Source: Aneurinibacillus sp. Ricciae_BoGa-3
GTDB lineage: Bacteria > Bacillota > Bacilli > Aneurinibacillales > Aneurinibacillaceae
Length of the DNA: 64,000 nucleotides
Direction of reading: 5' to 3'
Assembly (NCBI RefSeq): GCF_028421645.1
Contig: NZ_CP116887.1
Coordinates: forward strand, 4,094,001-4,158,000
Positions 56,476-64,000 of the stretch are shown here, in pieces. Under the pieces are notes generated by a model that was not told the DNA's origin, did no database searches, and saw only the letters and a list, made by a program, of their open reading frames with translations. Each line of letters starts with the position of its first letter. The first letter of the stretch is position 1. Position numbers and translations under genes: made by a program.

Positions 56476-56712
56476 ATGACTGAAATGACTCAAAAAGAAG
56501 AAGTACAAGAAGTTCTAGATAAATTGCGTCCGTTTCTACAGCGTGACGGTGGGGACTGTGAATTAGTTGACGTTGAGGATGGTGTAGTAAAGCTTCGTCT
56601 CCATGGTGCATGCGGCAGCTGCCCTAGCTCAACAATTACGCTTAAAGCGGGTATTGAGCGCGCTCTAATGGAAGAAGTGGAAGGAATTACAGAAGTACAG
56701 CAAGTTTTCTAA
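56476..56712 (+). CDS. yutI: NifU C-terminal-domain Fe-S scaffold protein (YutI/Nfu)
   Basis: 78 residues. [20 protein letters not shown] and [20 protein letters not shown] match Nfu domains; the CxxC pair binds a 4Fe-4S cluster for transfer. Its own terminator follows, and the RBS AAAAGGAG precedes it. Confidence 0.93.
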   Translation: MTEMTQKEEVQEVLDKLRPFLQRDGGDCELVDVEDGVVKLRLHGACGSCPSSTITLKAGIERALMEEVEGITEVQQVF

Positions 56713-56747
56713 GATCAAAATATTTGCTGTTTGGCATATAATTGAGA

Positions 56748-56782
56748 AGAGCCTTGTAAACTTTGTTTACAGGGCTCTTTTT
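56748..56782 (+). terminator. Terminator of the nifU-like gene
   Basis: AGAGCCTTGTAAAC and GTTTACAGGGCTCT pair over 14 positions with a G-U, followed by TTTT. Confidence 0.9.
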
Positions 56783-56844
56783 GCATCAATCATCGTAAAA
56801 ACCATAAGCATCCAAGCGTTTGCCCTGGCCTTTAGCCCATTCCG

Positions 56845-57363
56845 CTAGTCTGCTACCCCGGGTTTAGATTCAGTGCGGTTAAGCAAAAACTGCTTAATTA
56901 GAGGGAACAGGTTATCCTGAATAAAATCACTGTATCCCCTGGCAAAAGGCTGAAGGTTGAAGGTAAATATACGGGATTCGAGCGTTTCAAATCCCGGCGG
57001 CAGATCCAACCACTCGTAAACTGTACCAGCGTATATATTTTTAACGATTAATTCGCCGCATTTTCCCGGGTCAATTACATACTGCCCAATCCAGCGCAGA
57101 TCATTTGATTTTACACCCGTCTCTTCGAATAATTCCCGGCACGCAGCGGCTGCAGGCGTTTCCCCTGGTTCTACCTTACCGCCAGGAAGTTCCCACCCCC
57201 GCCTTTTATGCCGGGTTAACACCATCTGCTGTTTATTGTTTCTGGGAGAAACAAATACCAGTACGTGTTTGGCATCATCCCGGAAGTTCTCTGCATTGAA
57301 CGTGAGGGAGAAAAAATGCCCGCTTTTATCATAAAAACAATAACTCACTGACCGTCGCCACAC
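56845..57363 (-). CDS. Nudix hydrolase (YtkD-like nucleoside triphosphatase)
   Basis: 172 residues. The full Nudix box is present: [24 protein letters not shown] (about 75-98), and the surrounding KHVLVF...[10 protein letters not shown] pattern resembles B. subtilis YtkD, which hydrolyses oxidised and normal dNTPs. It starts with GTG at 57363; the RBS is weak and a GTG 5 codons later is possible. Confidence 0.8.
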   Translation of the reverse strand: MWRRSVSYCFYDKSGHFFSLTFNAENFRDDAKHVLVFVSPRNNKQQMVLTRHKRRGWELPGGKVEPGETPAAAACRELFEETGVKSNDLRWIGQYVIDPGKCGELIVKNIYAGTVYEWLDLPPGFETLESRIFTFNLQPFARGYSDFIQDNLFPLIKQFLLNRTESKPGVAD

Positions 57364-57448
57364 TTTCAGACTTTCTTTCTTTACTTTCTCTATAATACAA
57401 TTAAATCAGACCCAACCAAATATTCCAAGCAGAAAGGCATGGTTTCCG

Positions 57449-58228
57449 TTGAAAATAAACCGGACAGCTTTGATTACGGGAAGCGCTAAAGGACTCGGTG
57501 TCCAAATCGCCCATGAACTGGCTGCAAGCGGCATCCGCATAGCTATTAATTACCGTTCCAGCGCTGCTGAGGCGGAGGCACTCAAACAACAATTGGAAAA
57601 TACATACGGCTGTGAAGTCCTCTTGATACCGGGAGATGTCAGCAGGCCACATGAGGCAGCAAACATGGTAGAAACCGCAGTTACACGCTGGGGGCGCTTA
57701 GATATGCTGATTTTGAATGCCGGCCCTTACATAAAAGAACGTAAAAAACTCATGGACTATACGGATGACGAGTGGAATGCGATGATAAACGGAAACCTGT
57801 CCAGCGCTTTTTATATATGCCGGGCCGCTATTCCTGTCATGCGGAAGAACAGTTGGGGCCGAATTATAACCATTGGATTTGAAAGGGCGATGAATGCACC
57901 GGGATGGCTGTATCGGTCTGCCTTTGCCGCCGCCAAAGTCGGCCTTGTGTCGTTAACCCGTTCTCTTTCCCTGGAAGAAGCTGAGTACGGGATCACTGTA
58001 AACATGATATGTCCTGGCGATATTATTGGAGAAGCCAAACAGAAAACAATTGCGGAGCTAGCTTCGGTACATGACCCCGACACGCCGGTAGGACGTCCCG
58101 GATCTGGCCAGGATGTCGCCAGAGCTGTCTCTTTCTTGTGTATGGAGCAATCTGATTTCATAACGGGTGCAGTCCTAGAAATAACCGGGGGTAAAGACAT
58201 TTTGGCTAAACACATGCAGGGGAAGTAA
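57449..58228 (+). CDS. Short-chain dehydrogenase/reductase-like protein with altered active site
   Basis: 259 residues. The Rossmann NAD(P) motif TGSAKGLG (10-17) and LILNAGPY near 95 are intact. The catalytic YxxxK position reads FAAAK, with F159 (codon TTT at 57923-57925) and K163. The usual catalytic Ser region reads IITIGFERAM, without a clear Ser. Overall it looks like FabG-type Bacillales SDRs. It starts with TTG at 57449, with AGAAAGG about 11 nt upstream. It could be a non-catalytic or altered-specificity member. Confidence 0.85.
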   Translation: MKINRTALITGSAKGLGVQIAHELAASGIRIAINYRSSAAEAEALKQQLENTYGCEVLLIPGDVSRPHEAANMVETAVTRWGRLDMLILNAGPYIKERKKLMDYTDDEWNAMINGNLSSAFYICRAAIPVMRKNSWGRIITIGFERAMNAPGWLYRSAFAAAKVGLVSLTRSLSLEEAEYGITVNMICPGDIIGEAKQKTIAELASVHDPDTPVGRPGSGQDVARAVSFLCMEQSDFITGAVLEITGGKDILAKHMQGK

Positions 58229-58250
58229 AAAGACACCTTGATCAAGGTGC
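58226..58250 (-). terminator. Terminator between convergent SDR and HAD genes
   Basis: CACCTTGATCAAGGTG is a perfect palindrome (58234-58249), and the minus strand continues with TCTTTTTAC. Confidence 0.65.
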
Positions 58251-58251
58251 C

Positions 58252-59061
58252 CTAAAATCCTTTCGCTTCTTCAGCTACGGCATTTGTTACGAATTCCCGG
58301 GTGATTCCTGCGCCATTATATTCCTTCCGAGTGGTTGAGATGTATTCGCGGATAGCGCCGGGAAGCTTTTCCAACGAATCAATGGTGAGAAAAGCACCTG
58401 TTGGCTCAATATCGATATCGACGATATTGTACTCCCACTCCAGCGCTGCCGGAATATGTACGGCGTTAATTCCGAGTTCAAGCGCGGGTTTGATATCGGT
58501 TCTCAGCGAGTTTCCAATCATCCACGTGTTTTTCGGATCCGCTTGAATGGTGTCCAACACATGTTTTAATGCCTTCGTATCTTTGTGAATGCTGATAAAA
58601 ATATTGTGGTGGAAGAAAGTCGACAGCTCGAGCTGGTTGATCTTTCTGCACTGATTCTCTTCGTCACCACCTGTGTACAGATATAATTCATGCCCTTCCT
58701 TGACAAGCTGTTGCAGGGTTTCATACATACTTGGAAGGGGCTCGACTTTGATTTTAAACACACTCTCCCCTAACTCGCACAGAAAGTCCATTTCTGCGCT
58801 GACAGTCCCTCTGCCCAAGCTAGTGCAATAATGTTTATACGTTTGCACAAAGGAATCCGGGAACCGGTGAGAAGTTAATCCATTCTGATCAATGGAAGCG
58901 AGATCAATTTCGAGCTGCTTTTTTCTTATTTCTTCTCTTGTCAAAGCATAATCCTTAAAATACACAAGCATTTGGTCAATGAATTTATTAATGACAAGCT
59001 CAAAGTATTTGTTGCAGTAGGACAATGTATCGTCTAAATCGAATATAAGGTTTTGTTTCAT
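58252..59061 (-). CDS. HAD family hydrolase
   Basis: 269 residues. Motif I FDLDDT (7-12, nucleophile D8), LYLYTGGDEENQ (motif II region), and motif IV WMIGNSLRTDIKPALELG are visible, giving a class I HAD phosphatase. The substrate is unknown. An upstream hairpin separates it from the next HAD gene. It starts at an ATG. Confidence 0.85.
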   Translation of the reverse strand: MKQNLIFDLDDTLSYCNKYFELVINKFIDQMLVYFKDYALTREEIRKKQLEIDLASIDQNGLTSHRFPDSFVQTYKHYCTSLGRGTVSAEMDFLCELGESVFKIKVEPLPSMYETLQQLVKEGHELYLYTGGDEENQCRKINQLELSTFFHHNIFISIHKDTKALKHVLDTIQADPKNTWMIGNSLRTDIKPALELGINAVHIPAALEWEYNIVDIDIEPTGAFLTIDSLEKLPGAIREYISTTRKEYNGAGITREFVTNAVAEEAKGF

Positions 59062-59093
59062 TATTTTTCCTTCTTTCTCTGCGGGAGCTGTTA

Positions 59094-59123
59094 ATACGGG
59101 GTAATCAGTATGTTACCCCGTAT
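59094..59123. terminator. Strong hairpin between the two HAD genes
   Basis: ATACGGGGTAA and TTACCCCGTAT form a perfect 11-bp stem with an 8-nt loop. The minus strand continues with TAACAG, a poor T-run. It is a weak terminator or an mRNA end. Confidence 0.55.
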
Positions 59124-59141
59124 AAATAAACTCAAATCATT

Positions 59142-59939
59142 TTATCGCTGCCATCCTTTCAGCGTTTCTGCTGTATAGGTAGGCTTGATTGCCGATTTTT
59201 CTACATCTTCCCTGCTGCTGAACCCTCCAAAAACAAGCAGTGTATCCACCCCGCTTTTGTGTCCAGCTGCTATATCTGTCTCAAGGTTATCCCCGATGAG
59301 GAGGACATCGGAGGCAGTTAACTTCAGCCGGTCGAGCGCCAGTTGGATAATGGCTGTCTCCGGTTTCCCTACAAAAATTGGATCCGTCCCTGTTGCCGTG
59401 GCGATCGAAGCGGTAAGTGCGCCATTTCCAGGCAACAGCCCTTCTTCGGAAGGTACCGCGCGATCGCTATTGGTGGAAATAAAAACGGCACCTCCGCGGA
59501 TTGCCAGCGCAGCTTGCTTCATCTTCTCGTATGTAAACTGCCTGTCAATACCGATAACCACATAATCTGCCGGTGCTTTGTCTACCAGGTTTACACCTGC
59601 CTGATTCAAAGCGGTGTGCAGGCCATTTTCACCGATGGCGAGCACGGTAACTGCTTCGAAGTTATTATGCTCATTTTTCCCTTCCCTCTCTTGTATCCAT
59701 CCGGCTGCCGCCATACTTGATGTAAAAAAATCTTCTGGCACCGCCTCTATTCCCATACCGCACAGGCGCTGTGCGAGCTCATAAGGCGTTAAGGCTGAGT
59801 TGTTTGTAACGTACTGGTAGGGGATGTTGTTTGCCAGGCATTCTCCTATAAAATCTACAGCTTCCGGTATGACCTGTCCTCCCTTATATACGGTGCCATC
59901 AAGATCGAACAAGTATCCGCGGTACATCTTCTTCTCCAT
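59142..59939 (-). CDS. yutF: TIGR01457-type HAD phosphatase (NagD/YutF family)
   Basis: 265 residues from the ATG at 59939, with GGAGTGG 6 nt upstream. Motif I is FDLDGTVYKG near residue 9, followed by the NagD cap domain (FVTSSM-like FFTSSMAAAGWIQ) and motif IV LLIGDNLETDIAAGHKSG. B. subtilis YutF lies in the equivalent place. Likely substrates are nucleotides or sugar phosphates. Confidence 0.88.
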   Translation of the reverse strand: MEKKMYRGYLFDLDGTVYKGGQVIPEAVDFIGECLANNIPYQYVTNNSALTPYELAQRLCGMGIEAVPEDFFTSSMAAAGWIQEREGKNEHNNFEAVTVLAIGENGLHTALNQAGVNLVDKAPADYVVIGIDRQFTYEKMKQAALAIRGGAVFISTNSDRAVPSEEGLLPGNGALTASIATATGTDPIFVGKPETAIIQLALDRLKLTASDVLLIGDNLETDIAAGHKSGVDTLLVFGGFSSREDVEKSAIKPTYTAETLKGWQR

Positions 59940-59994
59940 CAAATCCCACTCCTTTACCCTTCTTCTCTTTCTGATGTATCAAAAAAAGCAACCA

Positions 59995-60657
59995 TTATTC
60001 TGGCTGCTCGATTTGATTGCTTTTTTTCTCTTGTATTACATATACACAGTTTTCTGCACCGGTTGCCATACATGAATCCTGTTCTACTTCAGCATCCAGT
60101 ACTTTTTGGAATAAAGCTTTCTCGCAGCTGCATGCATAATTGTATTCTTTAGCAACGGTTGAGATCGGGCAATTGGATTCAACAAAAAAATATTTTCCGG
60201 TCTTTTCATCTTTTTCAATTTGAACCATGTACCCTTTTTCATTCTGCAATTGGGCTAAACGTTTCATTTTATCGTCAAAGCTGGGATTCGCAGAAACGGA
60301 GCCAGCATATGATTCTTCAAAGCGCTGCATTCTTCGGTTGAAGAGAACCTCCACCATCTGTGGTCCCTGCAGTTCTTGAATGTCCTGCAGCAGCTCGAGG
60401 GATAAATCGTGGTAGTTCTTAGGAAATATATTATCGGCTGCTTCAGAGAGGGAATAAACATTCGTGGGCCTGCCCATCGCCTGACGGACGAGGCGGGTCT
60501 GTACTAAATTATCCCTCTCCAGCGTATTTAAATGGCGTCGGACTGCCATCTCTGTAATTCCCAGTTCTTCGGCCATATCGCCAACGGTCAAAGACCCTTT
60601 AACTTTTAACATGTGCAAAATCTGATCGCGTGTAGAAGAGGACTTGTCTTTGTTCAT
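59995..60657 (-). CDS. SufR-like HTH transcriptional regulator with C-terminal cysteines
   Basis: 220 residues. An N-terminal winged helix (10-60: ILHMLKVKGSLTVGDMAEEL, GITEMAVRRHLNTLERD) is followed by a coiled linker and a C-terminal domain with C-x12-C-x-C-x17-C-x7-C spacing (NCPISTV, YACSCEKAL, DSCMATG, ENCVY). This matches SufR-type regulators that bind an Fe-S cluster. No suf genes are adjacent, but the yutM- and nfu-like genes lie 3-9 kb away. A cluster-sensing role is inferred. Confidence 0.8.
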   Translation of the reverse strand: MNKDKSSSTRDQILHMLKVKGSLTVGDMAEELGITEMAVRRHLNTLERDNLVQTRLVRQAMGRPTNVYSLSEAADNIFPKNYHDLSLELLQDIQELQGPQMVEVLFNRRMQRFEESYAGSVSANPSFDDKMKRLAQLQNEKGYMVQIEKDEKTGKYFFVESNCPISTVAKEYNYACSCEKALFQKVLDAEVEQDSCMATGAENCVYVIQEKKSNQIEQPE

Positions 60658-60682
60658 CCTTACCTCACCTTCCTCTTACTCT

Positions 60683-60711
60683 ATTGTACCCGAATGTGCA
60701 GGATAAGTAAA
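60683..60711 (-). promoter_or_regulatory. Promoter of the SufR-like gene
   Basis: Minus strand TTTACT, a 17-base spacer and TACAAT (plus 60683-60688), 26 nt before the ATG. Confidence 0.55.
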
Positions 60712-60759
60712 TTTATATAAATATATATATAATAACTATCCTAATGTTGCTAATAACTT

Positions 60760-61185
60760 CTATAGTTCTTTATTCAGGTATTCACGAACTTGCCGTGGGA
60801 ATTGGAGGAGGGTTGCATAATGACGTTGAAGAAGCTCAAAAATTCTGCCATCGTTCATGCGAATAAAATGGGTTACAAGATCGCGGCGGGCATTCACGAT
60901 GTCTTTGAGAGCAGCTGAAGCTGCGTCGGGTATAACGGTTTCATCGCGAAGTATTTCCACTATATCTTCATAACTGCCAGGATCCCGCATAATAAATCCG
61001 TCAATCAATTCGTTTCCGGTATCTGCAATGGATTCCAGGGCAATGTGGAGTGCCCGCTGAAGAGCCAGCTTTTCTATTGGACTTTGCGGACCATGCTCTT
61101 GCTTGAGCAGCGGTTCAATCACACCAAGCGTTTGTTCTAAATATTGAAGCGTTTGCTCGATTTTCGACACATTAACTTGATACAT
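60760..61185 (-). CDS. yutE: DUF86 (HepT-like) family protein YutE
   Basis: 141 residues, all helical. IGDGFIMRDPGSYEDI-like text (ELIDGFIMRDPGSYEDIVEI) and the LQRALHIALESIADTGNELI helix match YutE. The HepT RNase motif R-x4-H-x-Y is degenerate here (RRDLVTHFI, no Tyr), and no MntA-type nucleotidyltransferase is adjacent, so toxin activity is unlikely. Position between yutF- and yutD-like genes matches B. subtilis. Confidence 0.85.
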   Translation of the reverse strand: MYQVNVSKIEQTLQYLEQTLGVIEPLLKQEHGPQSPIEKLALQRALHIALESIADTGNELIDGFIMRDPGSYEDIVEILRDETVIPDAASAALKDIVNARRDLVTHFIRMNDGRIFELLQRHYATLLQFPRQVREYLNKEL

Positions 61186-61364
61186 GATGATTCTCCCTGT
61201 TATTTTTCTTTAGCTCGAATTGAAGTTATGGGACTTTATCTTACTTAAGTATACACGAGTACAACGGGAAAATCATGAGGAAACTAGGACGATTTCGGTT
61301 TCCTGTATGTTACAATGCATATAGATAAAACATGATTCATGGCACTTGAGGAGGAAAATTGTTG

Positions 61365-61637
61365 ATGCAAAATGAAAATTGGGATTTTCTGTACGACCAT
61401 TCTGAGGAAACAAAAACGCGATATGTGAGTTTTATGGGTGAAGTTGGCCGCTATGACCTGGCTATTATTAAAACAGGTAACTTTTACGGAAAAAGTATTG
61501 TCCTGAATATTCAAAGCAACAGAATGGCCATTCTGGGACAGAAAGATTTGGATGAACCGGGTTATCTTGAAGAAGTGTTTAACATGTCCGAGACCGAAGC
61601 CGCTGAATTGCGGGAATTTCTGTATGTAAGCATCTAA
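61365..61637 (+). CDS. DUF3055 (SAV0927-like) family protein
   Basis: 90 residues from the ATG at 61365, behind [27 protein letters not shown] and [20 protein letters not shown] match DUF3055. It is a small soluble protein of unknown function found in many Firmicutes. Confidence 0.85.
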   Translation: MQNENWDFLYDHSEETKTRYVSFMGEVGRYDLAIIKTGNFYGKSIVLNIQSNRMAILGQKDLDEPGYLEEVFNMSETEAAELREFLYVSI

Positions 61638-61695
61638 CTCCCGTCATTTTGGGCAAACTACCCCTATTCCTGCTTGTTGGAAAGGGGTTTTTATT

Positions 61696-61965
61696 ATGAC
61701 GAAGCGTGAACAGTATAAGCCGCTGTCAACCGAATACAGCATGCTGCATACGCGGTATCCGGAGGAATTTCCTGAAGGCCCGTACGGAACCTCGGCCTCC
61801 TCTACCGGACAGTTAGGTAAAGAAAGCTGGGAGACCGGGGAAAGGCCACAGTCGGCATACGCTTATGAATACCGCAGCCTCCACGAAGGTATTCCCAGAC
61901 ACGAACAACCGGCTCACCCAATGCATGATAATCCTGCAGAAGATAATGAGCAGCCTTTAAGCTAG
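61696..61965 (+). CDS. Small hydrophilic protein, 89 residues
   Basis: The sequence is polar and rich in Glu, Pro, Ser and Tyr ([37 protein letters not shown]), with no domain recognised. It is probably disordered. An AAAGGGG RBS lies about 10 nt before the ATG. It is co-directional with the DUF3055 gene (58-nt gap). Its end overlaps a GAGCAGCC/GGCTGCTC hairpin (61948-61972) that could terminate it. Confidence 0.65.
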   Translation: MTKREQYKPLSTEYSMLHTRYPEEFPEGPYGTSASSTGQLGKESWETGERPQSAYAYEYRSLHEGIPRHEQPAHPMHDNPAEDNEQPLS

Positions 61966-61970
61966 GCTGC

Positions 61971-62432
61971 TCATTGTTGGGGTGTATATTCTGTCACACG
62001 TTCGCGCGGTTCTTTATTCTTCCTTCGTGGGCGCGGCCTCCGTCTGTCGCGTTTCTTTGTTTCGCGGCCATCCTTGGCTCGATTATCCGCATGAGCCGAT
62101 GCACTCTCCGATTTATCATATTCCTTATCGGCCGTTTCTTCAGATAGGGCCTGGCTTAATTCTTTATTTTTCTTTAACAGGAAATAAGAGCACCCGAAGT
62201 TGCAATATTCCAGTATATATTCATCAAAAAAGCTCAAACGGGAATCGTAAGGGGCTTTGCGATTCGTATCTTCAAACAGACCTTTCAATCGAAGCTGTCC
62301 GTATCCCCAGTCTCCCGCCACATAATCAAACTTATCCAATATATCGCTGTATCGCTCTTTGAATGCTTCAAGGTTAAATCCTTCTTTGTTTTCTTCAATT
62401 AGTTCATAGACGTTTCCCTGGACTCGTATCAC
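61971..62432 (-). CDS. yutD: YutD family protein (DUF1027)
   Basis: 153 residues from the GTG at 62432, with AGGAGGGG 6 nt upstream; the open frame continues upstream without support. VYELIEENKEGFNLEAFKER, DKFDYVAGDWGYGQLRLKGL and EYILEYCNFGCSYFLLKKN match YutD. The C-terminal 55 residues are a charged Arg/Lys/Glu tail. Function unknown; syntenic with B. subtilis. Confidence 0.88.
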   Translation of the reverse strand: MIRVQGNVYELIEENKEGFNLEAFKERYSDILDKFDYVAGDWGYGQLRLKGLFEDTNRKAPYDSRLSFFDEYILEYCNFGCSYFLLKKNKELSQALSEETADKEYDKSESASAHADNRAKDGRETKKRDRRRPRPRRKNKEPRERVTEYTPQQ

Positions 62433-62561
62433 TTCGATCCCCTCCTGTCTTCCTCTGGGTGTACTGCCTCCTATTTTACCACATTTTTCGGGAAAGCACA
62501 CAAATTTGCCACGAAAAGTCTGCCCCCCATCTGGTTAGCCTAACTATCAGGAGGTGTTCAA

Positions 62562-63815
62562 ATGAAAAAAACATTTACTGTACTATCAGCAGCAGCATTA
62601 GCCGTCTCTCTTGCCGCATGTACGCCACGTGATAATACGGGAACGGGAACAAGAGCCACCAACTATACAGCTCCCCGTGCACTTCCTGGAACAGGCGTTA
62701 ACGGAACAAGAACGGCTCCAACTGACACTAGGGGCTACCGCGCAGGTACAACCGGCACAACCGGTATAACTGGAACCGGAACAGCCACACCAGGCAATTA
62801 TGGTACAGGCACTGGTATTTATGGGGGACCTGGTCCTGGAGCTACCGATCCTTTAACACCAGGATATGACCCCAGAACCCGTGATTCCGGCCGCTACAGA
62901 ACAGACACGTATGGAAACGTCAGGGATACCCGTGATGGAATGTTCCAGACTCGAGGATTTAACAACACAGGAACGACAACCAATGGTTACCGCGGCTATA
63001 GCACAACCCCGGACCGTTACCGGGGATCAGCAGGCACTGCAGCTACAGGGCTGGATAGATATTCTGTTTACCGCGCGCACGATGGCAGAACCACATCAAC
63101 CCAATCAGCAGGCCATCAGGTGGGATTTGTTTATATAGGCAAAACCGCCGGAACGACTGGCGCTAAAGGAACACAGGCTGCGGGAGGCGGAACGTCCGCA
63201 ACGGCTCGCAGCACAGGCACAACTTCTACCTCTAGAACAACTGGCACTACTGGCATGGCCTCTGGTATCACCGGAACAACCGGCGGTGCAGGCACTACAG
63301 CTGGTACAACCGGTGGTGCAGGCACTGCGGCTGGTACAACCGGCGGTGCAGGCACTGCGGCTGGTACAACCGGTCCACAAGGTCAAACAATGACCCCGCA
63401 CGGCACGCCAATGGTGTATGTGGATCGCCAGAATCTTGCGTATGCGATTGCAAATGCGGTGAAGGCTGTTCCAGGCTGCCAGGCAGCTACCGTTCTCACA
63501 ACAGATAATCAAGCGTTTGTTGGCTGTGACACGACCGGACTAAGTGCTTCCGATGCTCACCGGGTACTTCGCCAGGCGCACACTGCCTCTGAAAATGTTT
63601 GCCCACGTTACTACAAAGTGTATAGCACAAACGATGGAACGGTTACCAACAAGATACACCAAAATCCTACTGCTTATGCAAATAAGACGGATAAGCAGTT
63701 CGAGCAAATGATTGGATACCCGTCCCGCATAACTCACGCGACTACGTCTACAACTGGAACAAGCGGCACCAAAGCGAGCGCAAGCCCAACAGGCGGAAGC
63801 ACAAGTACCCGTTAA
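62562..63815 (+). CDS. YhcN/YlaJ-family sporulation lipoprotein with Gly/Thr-rich low-complexity region (YutC-like)
   Basis: 417 residues, much longer than typical YhcN/YlaJ lipoproteins. A lipoprotein signal ends in LAAC at C20. Residues about 25-270 are low complexity, rich in Gly and Thr, with collagen-like GTT/GTG motifs and three 10-residue repeats (GAGTAAGTTG type). The conserved YhcN/YlaJ domain is at about 280-390 (NLAYAIANAVKAVPGCQAAT, SDAHRVLRQAHTASENVCPR). Family members are spore cortex or membrane lipoproteins. It is divergent from yutD and next to lipA, the place of yutC in B. subtilis. Confidence 0.85.
   Translation: MKKTFTVLSAAALAVSLAACTPRDNTGTGTRATNYTAPRALPGTGVNGTRTAPTDTRGYRAGTTGTTGITGTGTATPGNYGTGTGIYGGPGPGATDPLTPGYDPRTRDSGRYRTDTYGNVRDTRDGMFQTRGFNNTGTTTNGYRGYSTTPDRYRGSAGTAATGLDRYSVYRAHDGRTTSTQSAGHQVGFVYIGKTAGTTGAKGTQAAGGGTSATARSTGTTSTSRTTGTTGMASGITGTTGGAGTTAGTTGGAGTAAGTTGGAGTAAGTTGPQGQTMTPHGTPMVYVDRQNLAYAIANAVKAVPGCQAATVLTTDNQAFVGCDTTGLSASDAHRVLRQAHTASENVCPRYYKVYSTNDGTVTNKIHQNPTAYANKTDKQFEQMIGYPSRITHATTSTTGTSGTKASASPTGGSTSTR
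63281..63370 (+). repeat. Three tandem 30-bp repeats within the lipoprotein gene
   Basis: CGG-YGGTGCAGGCAC appears at 63281, 63311 and 63341 with a 30-bp period, each unit encoding about ten residues (GAGT-AGTTG). Units differ by only one to three bases, and units 2 and 3 are nearly identical. Confidence 0.85.
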
Positions 63816-63821
63816 AGCAGC

Positions 63822-63852
63822 AAAAAACCCCGTCTGTTTATGGACGGGGTTT
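63822..63852. terminator. Bidirectional terminator between the lipoprotein gene and lipA
   Basis: AAACCCCGTC and GACGGGGTTT form a perfect 10-bp stem between the convergent genes. Confidence 0.85.
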
Positions 63853-63856
63853 CCAA

Positions 63857-64000
63857 TTATTTTGCAATACCAGCGGCTGATTCTACCTGCTCATGGGCAT
63901 GGTATGAGCTTCGTACAAGCGGGCCGGATTCGACATGTTTGAATCCACGCTTCATACCCTCTTCTTTTAACCAGGCGAACTCATCGGGATGGTAATATTT
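63857..64000 (-). CDS. lipA: Lipoyl synthase, C-terminal part (start outside the window)
   Basis: The last 47 codons read [20 protein letters not shown] followed by [30 protein letters not shown] is the conserved C-terminal motif of LipA, the radical SAM enzyme that inserts sulfur into octanoyl groups. In B. subtilis lipA is also next to yutC. Confidence 0.93.
   Translation of the reverse strand, partial: KYYHPDEFAWLKEEGMKRGFKHVESGPLVRSSYHAHEQVESAAGIAK

Noticed and set aside
60760-61185. HepT toxin of a HepT-MntA toxin-antitoxin pair
   Set aside because: The catalytic R-x4-H-x-Y motif is degenerate, no nucleotidyltransferase gene is adjacent, and the position and sequence match housekeeping YutE.
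63281-63370. CRISPR-like array
   Set aside because: The 30-bp units are contiguous, in frame and encode Gly/Thr repeats, with no spacers. No CRISPR array was seen in the window.
1-64000. Insertion sequences, phage genes or an integrative element
   Set aside because: No transposase, integrase, recombinase or phage structural gene was found, so accessory regions are inferred from composition and synteny only.

Overview
The window is chromosomal DNA of an endospore-forming Bacillales bacterium. Evidence for this: an sspI spore-protein gene, a YhcN/YlaJ-type sporulation lipoprotein, Bacillus-type AGGAGG ribosome binding sites with many TTG/GTG starts, T-box leaders (Phe, Leu), a guanine riboswitch upstream of xpt-pbuX, and long stretches whose gene order follows the Bacillus subtilis pheST-zapA-cvpA, ysgA-sspI-ysdC and yui-yum-yuz-yut regions. 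A futalosine-pathway mqnE gene argues against B. subtilis itself and fits a lineage such as Aneurinibacillus or a relative; that placement is inference.

Layout. 1-2.2 kb: the 5' part of an amino-acid exporter, a divergent LysR regulator and five tRNA genes (Gln, Pro, Met, Ser, Arg). 2.4-16.8 kb is accessory: an S53 (kumamolisin-like) peptidase with an extra C-terminal domain, a VanW protein, a phosphohexomutase (pgcA-like), a 1.2-kb stretch of gene remnants, and an 8.1-kb gene for a 2,696-residue cyclic beta-glucan synthase-like enzyme. 16.8-27.4 kb is conserved backbone: cvpA, zapA, pheT, pheS with its T-box, a DUF2225 protein, an rRNA methyltransferase, sspI, an M42 peptidase, a DUF2512 protein and a B12-binding radical SAM protein. 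27.4-34.4 kb is AT-rich and accessory: a secreted protein of unknown function, a DUF5316 protein, and a ridA / lactonase-like / CocE-like operon divergent from a PucR-type regulator.

34.4-43.2 kb: the ilvB-ilvN-ilvC-leuA-leuB operon (no leuCD) behind a perfect sigma-A promoter and a leucine T-box, then pbuX-xpt under a guanine riboswitch. 43.3-64 kb: pepA, yuiD, a 3D-domain protein, NADH dehydrogenase, ferredoxin-NADP reductase, small proteins, an IscA-type protein, mqnE, yuzB/yuzD, mccA-mccB, a NifU-like protein, a Nudix hydrolase, an SDR protein with a changed active site, two HAD phosphatases, a Cys-rich HTH regulator, yutE-, yutD- and yutC-like genes, and the 3' end of lipA.

How the genes work together: branched-chain amino-acid synthesis, purine salvage, cysteine from methionine (mccAB), and redox and Fe-S maintenance (ndh, yumC, IscA-like, NifU-like, SufR-like) make up most of the backbone. 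The clearest candidates for unusual biology are the S53 C-terminal fusion, the glucan synthase module with its neighbouring sugar-phosphate mutase, the PucR-ridA-lactonase-CocE cluster, a small gene that appears to start with ATT, and several structured leaders.
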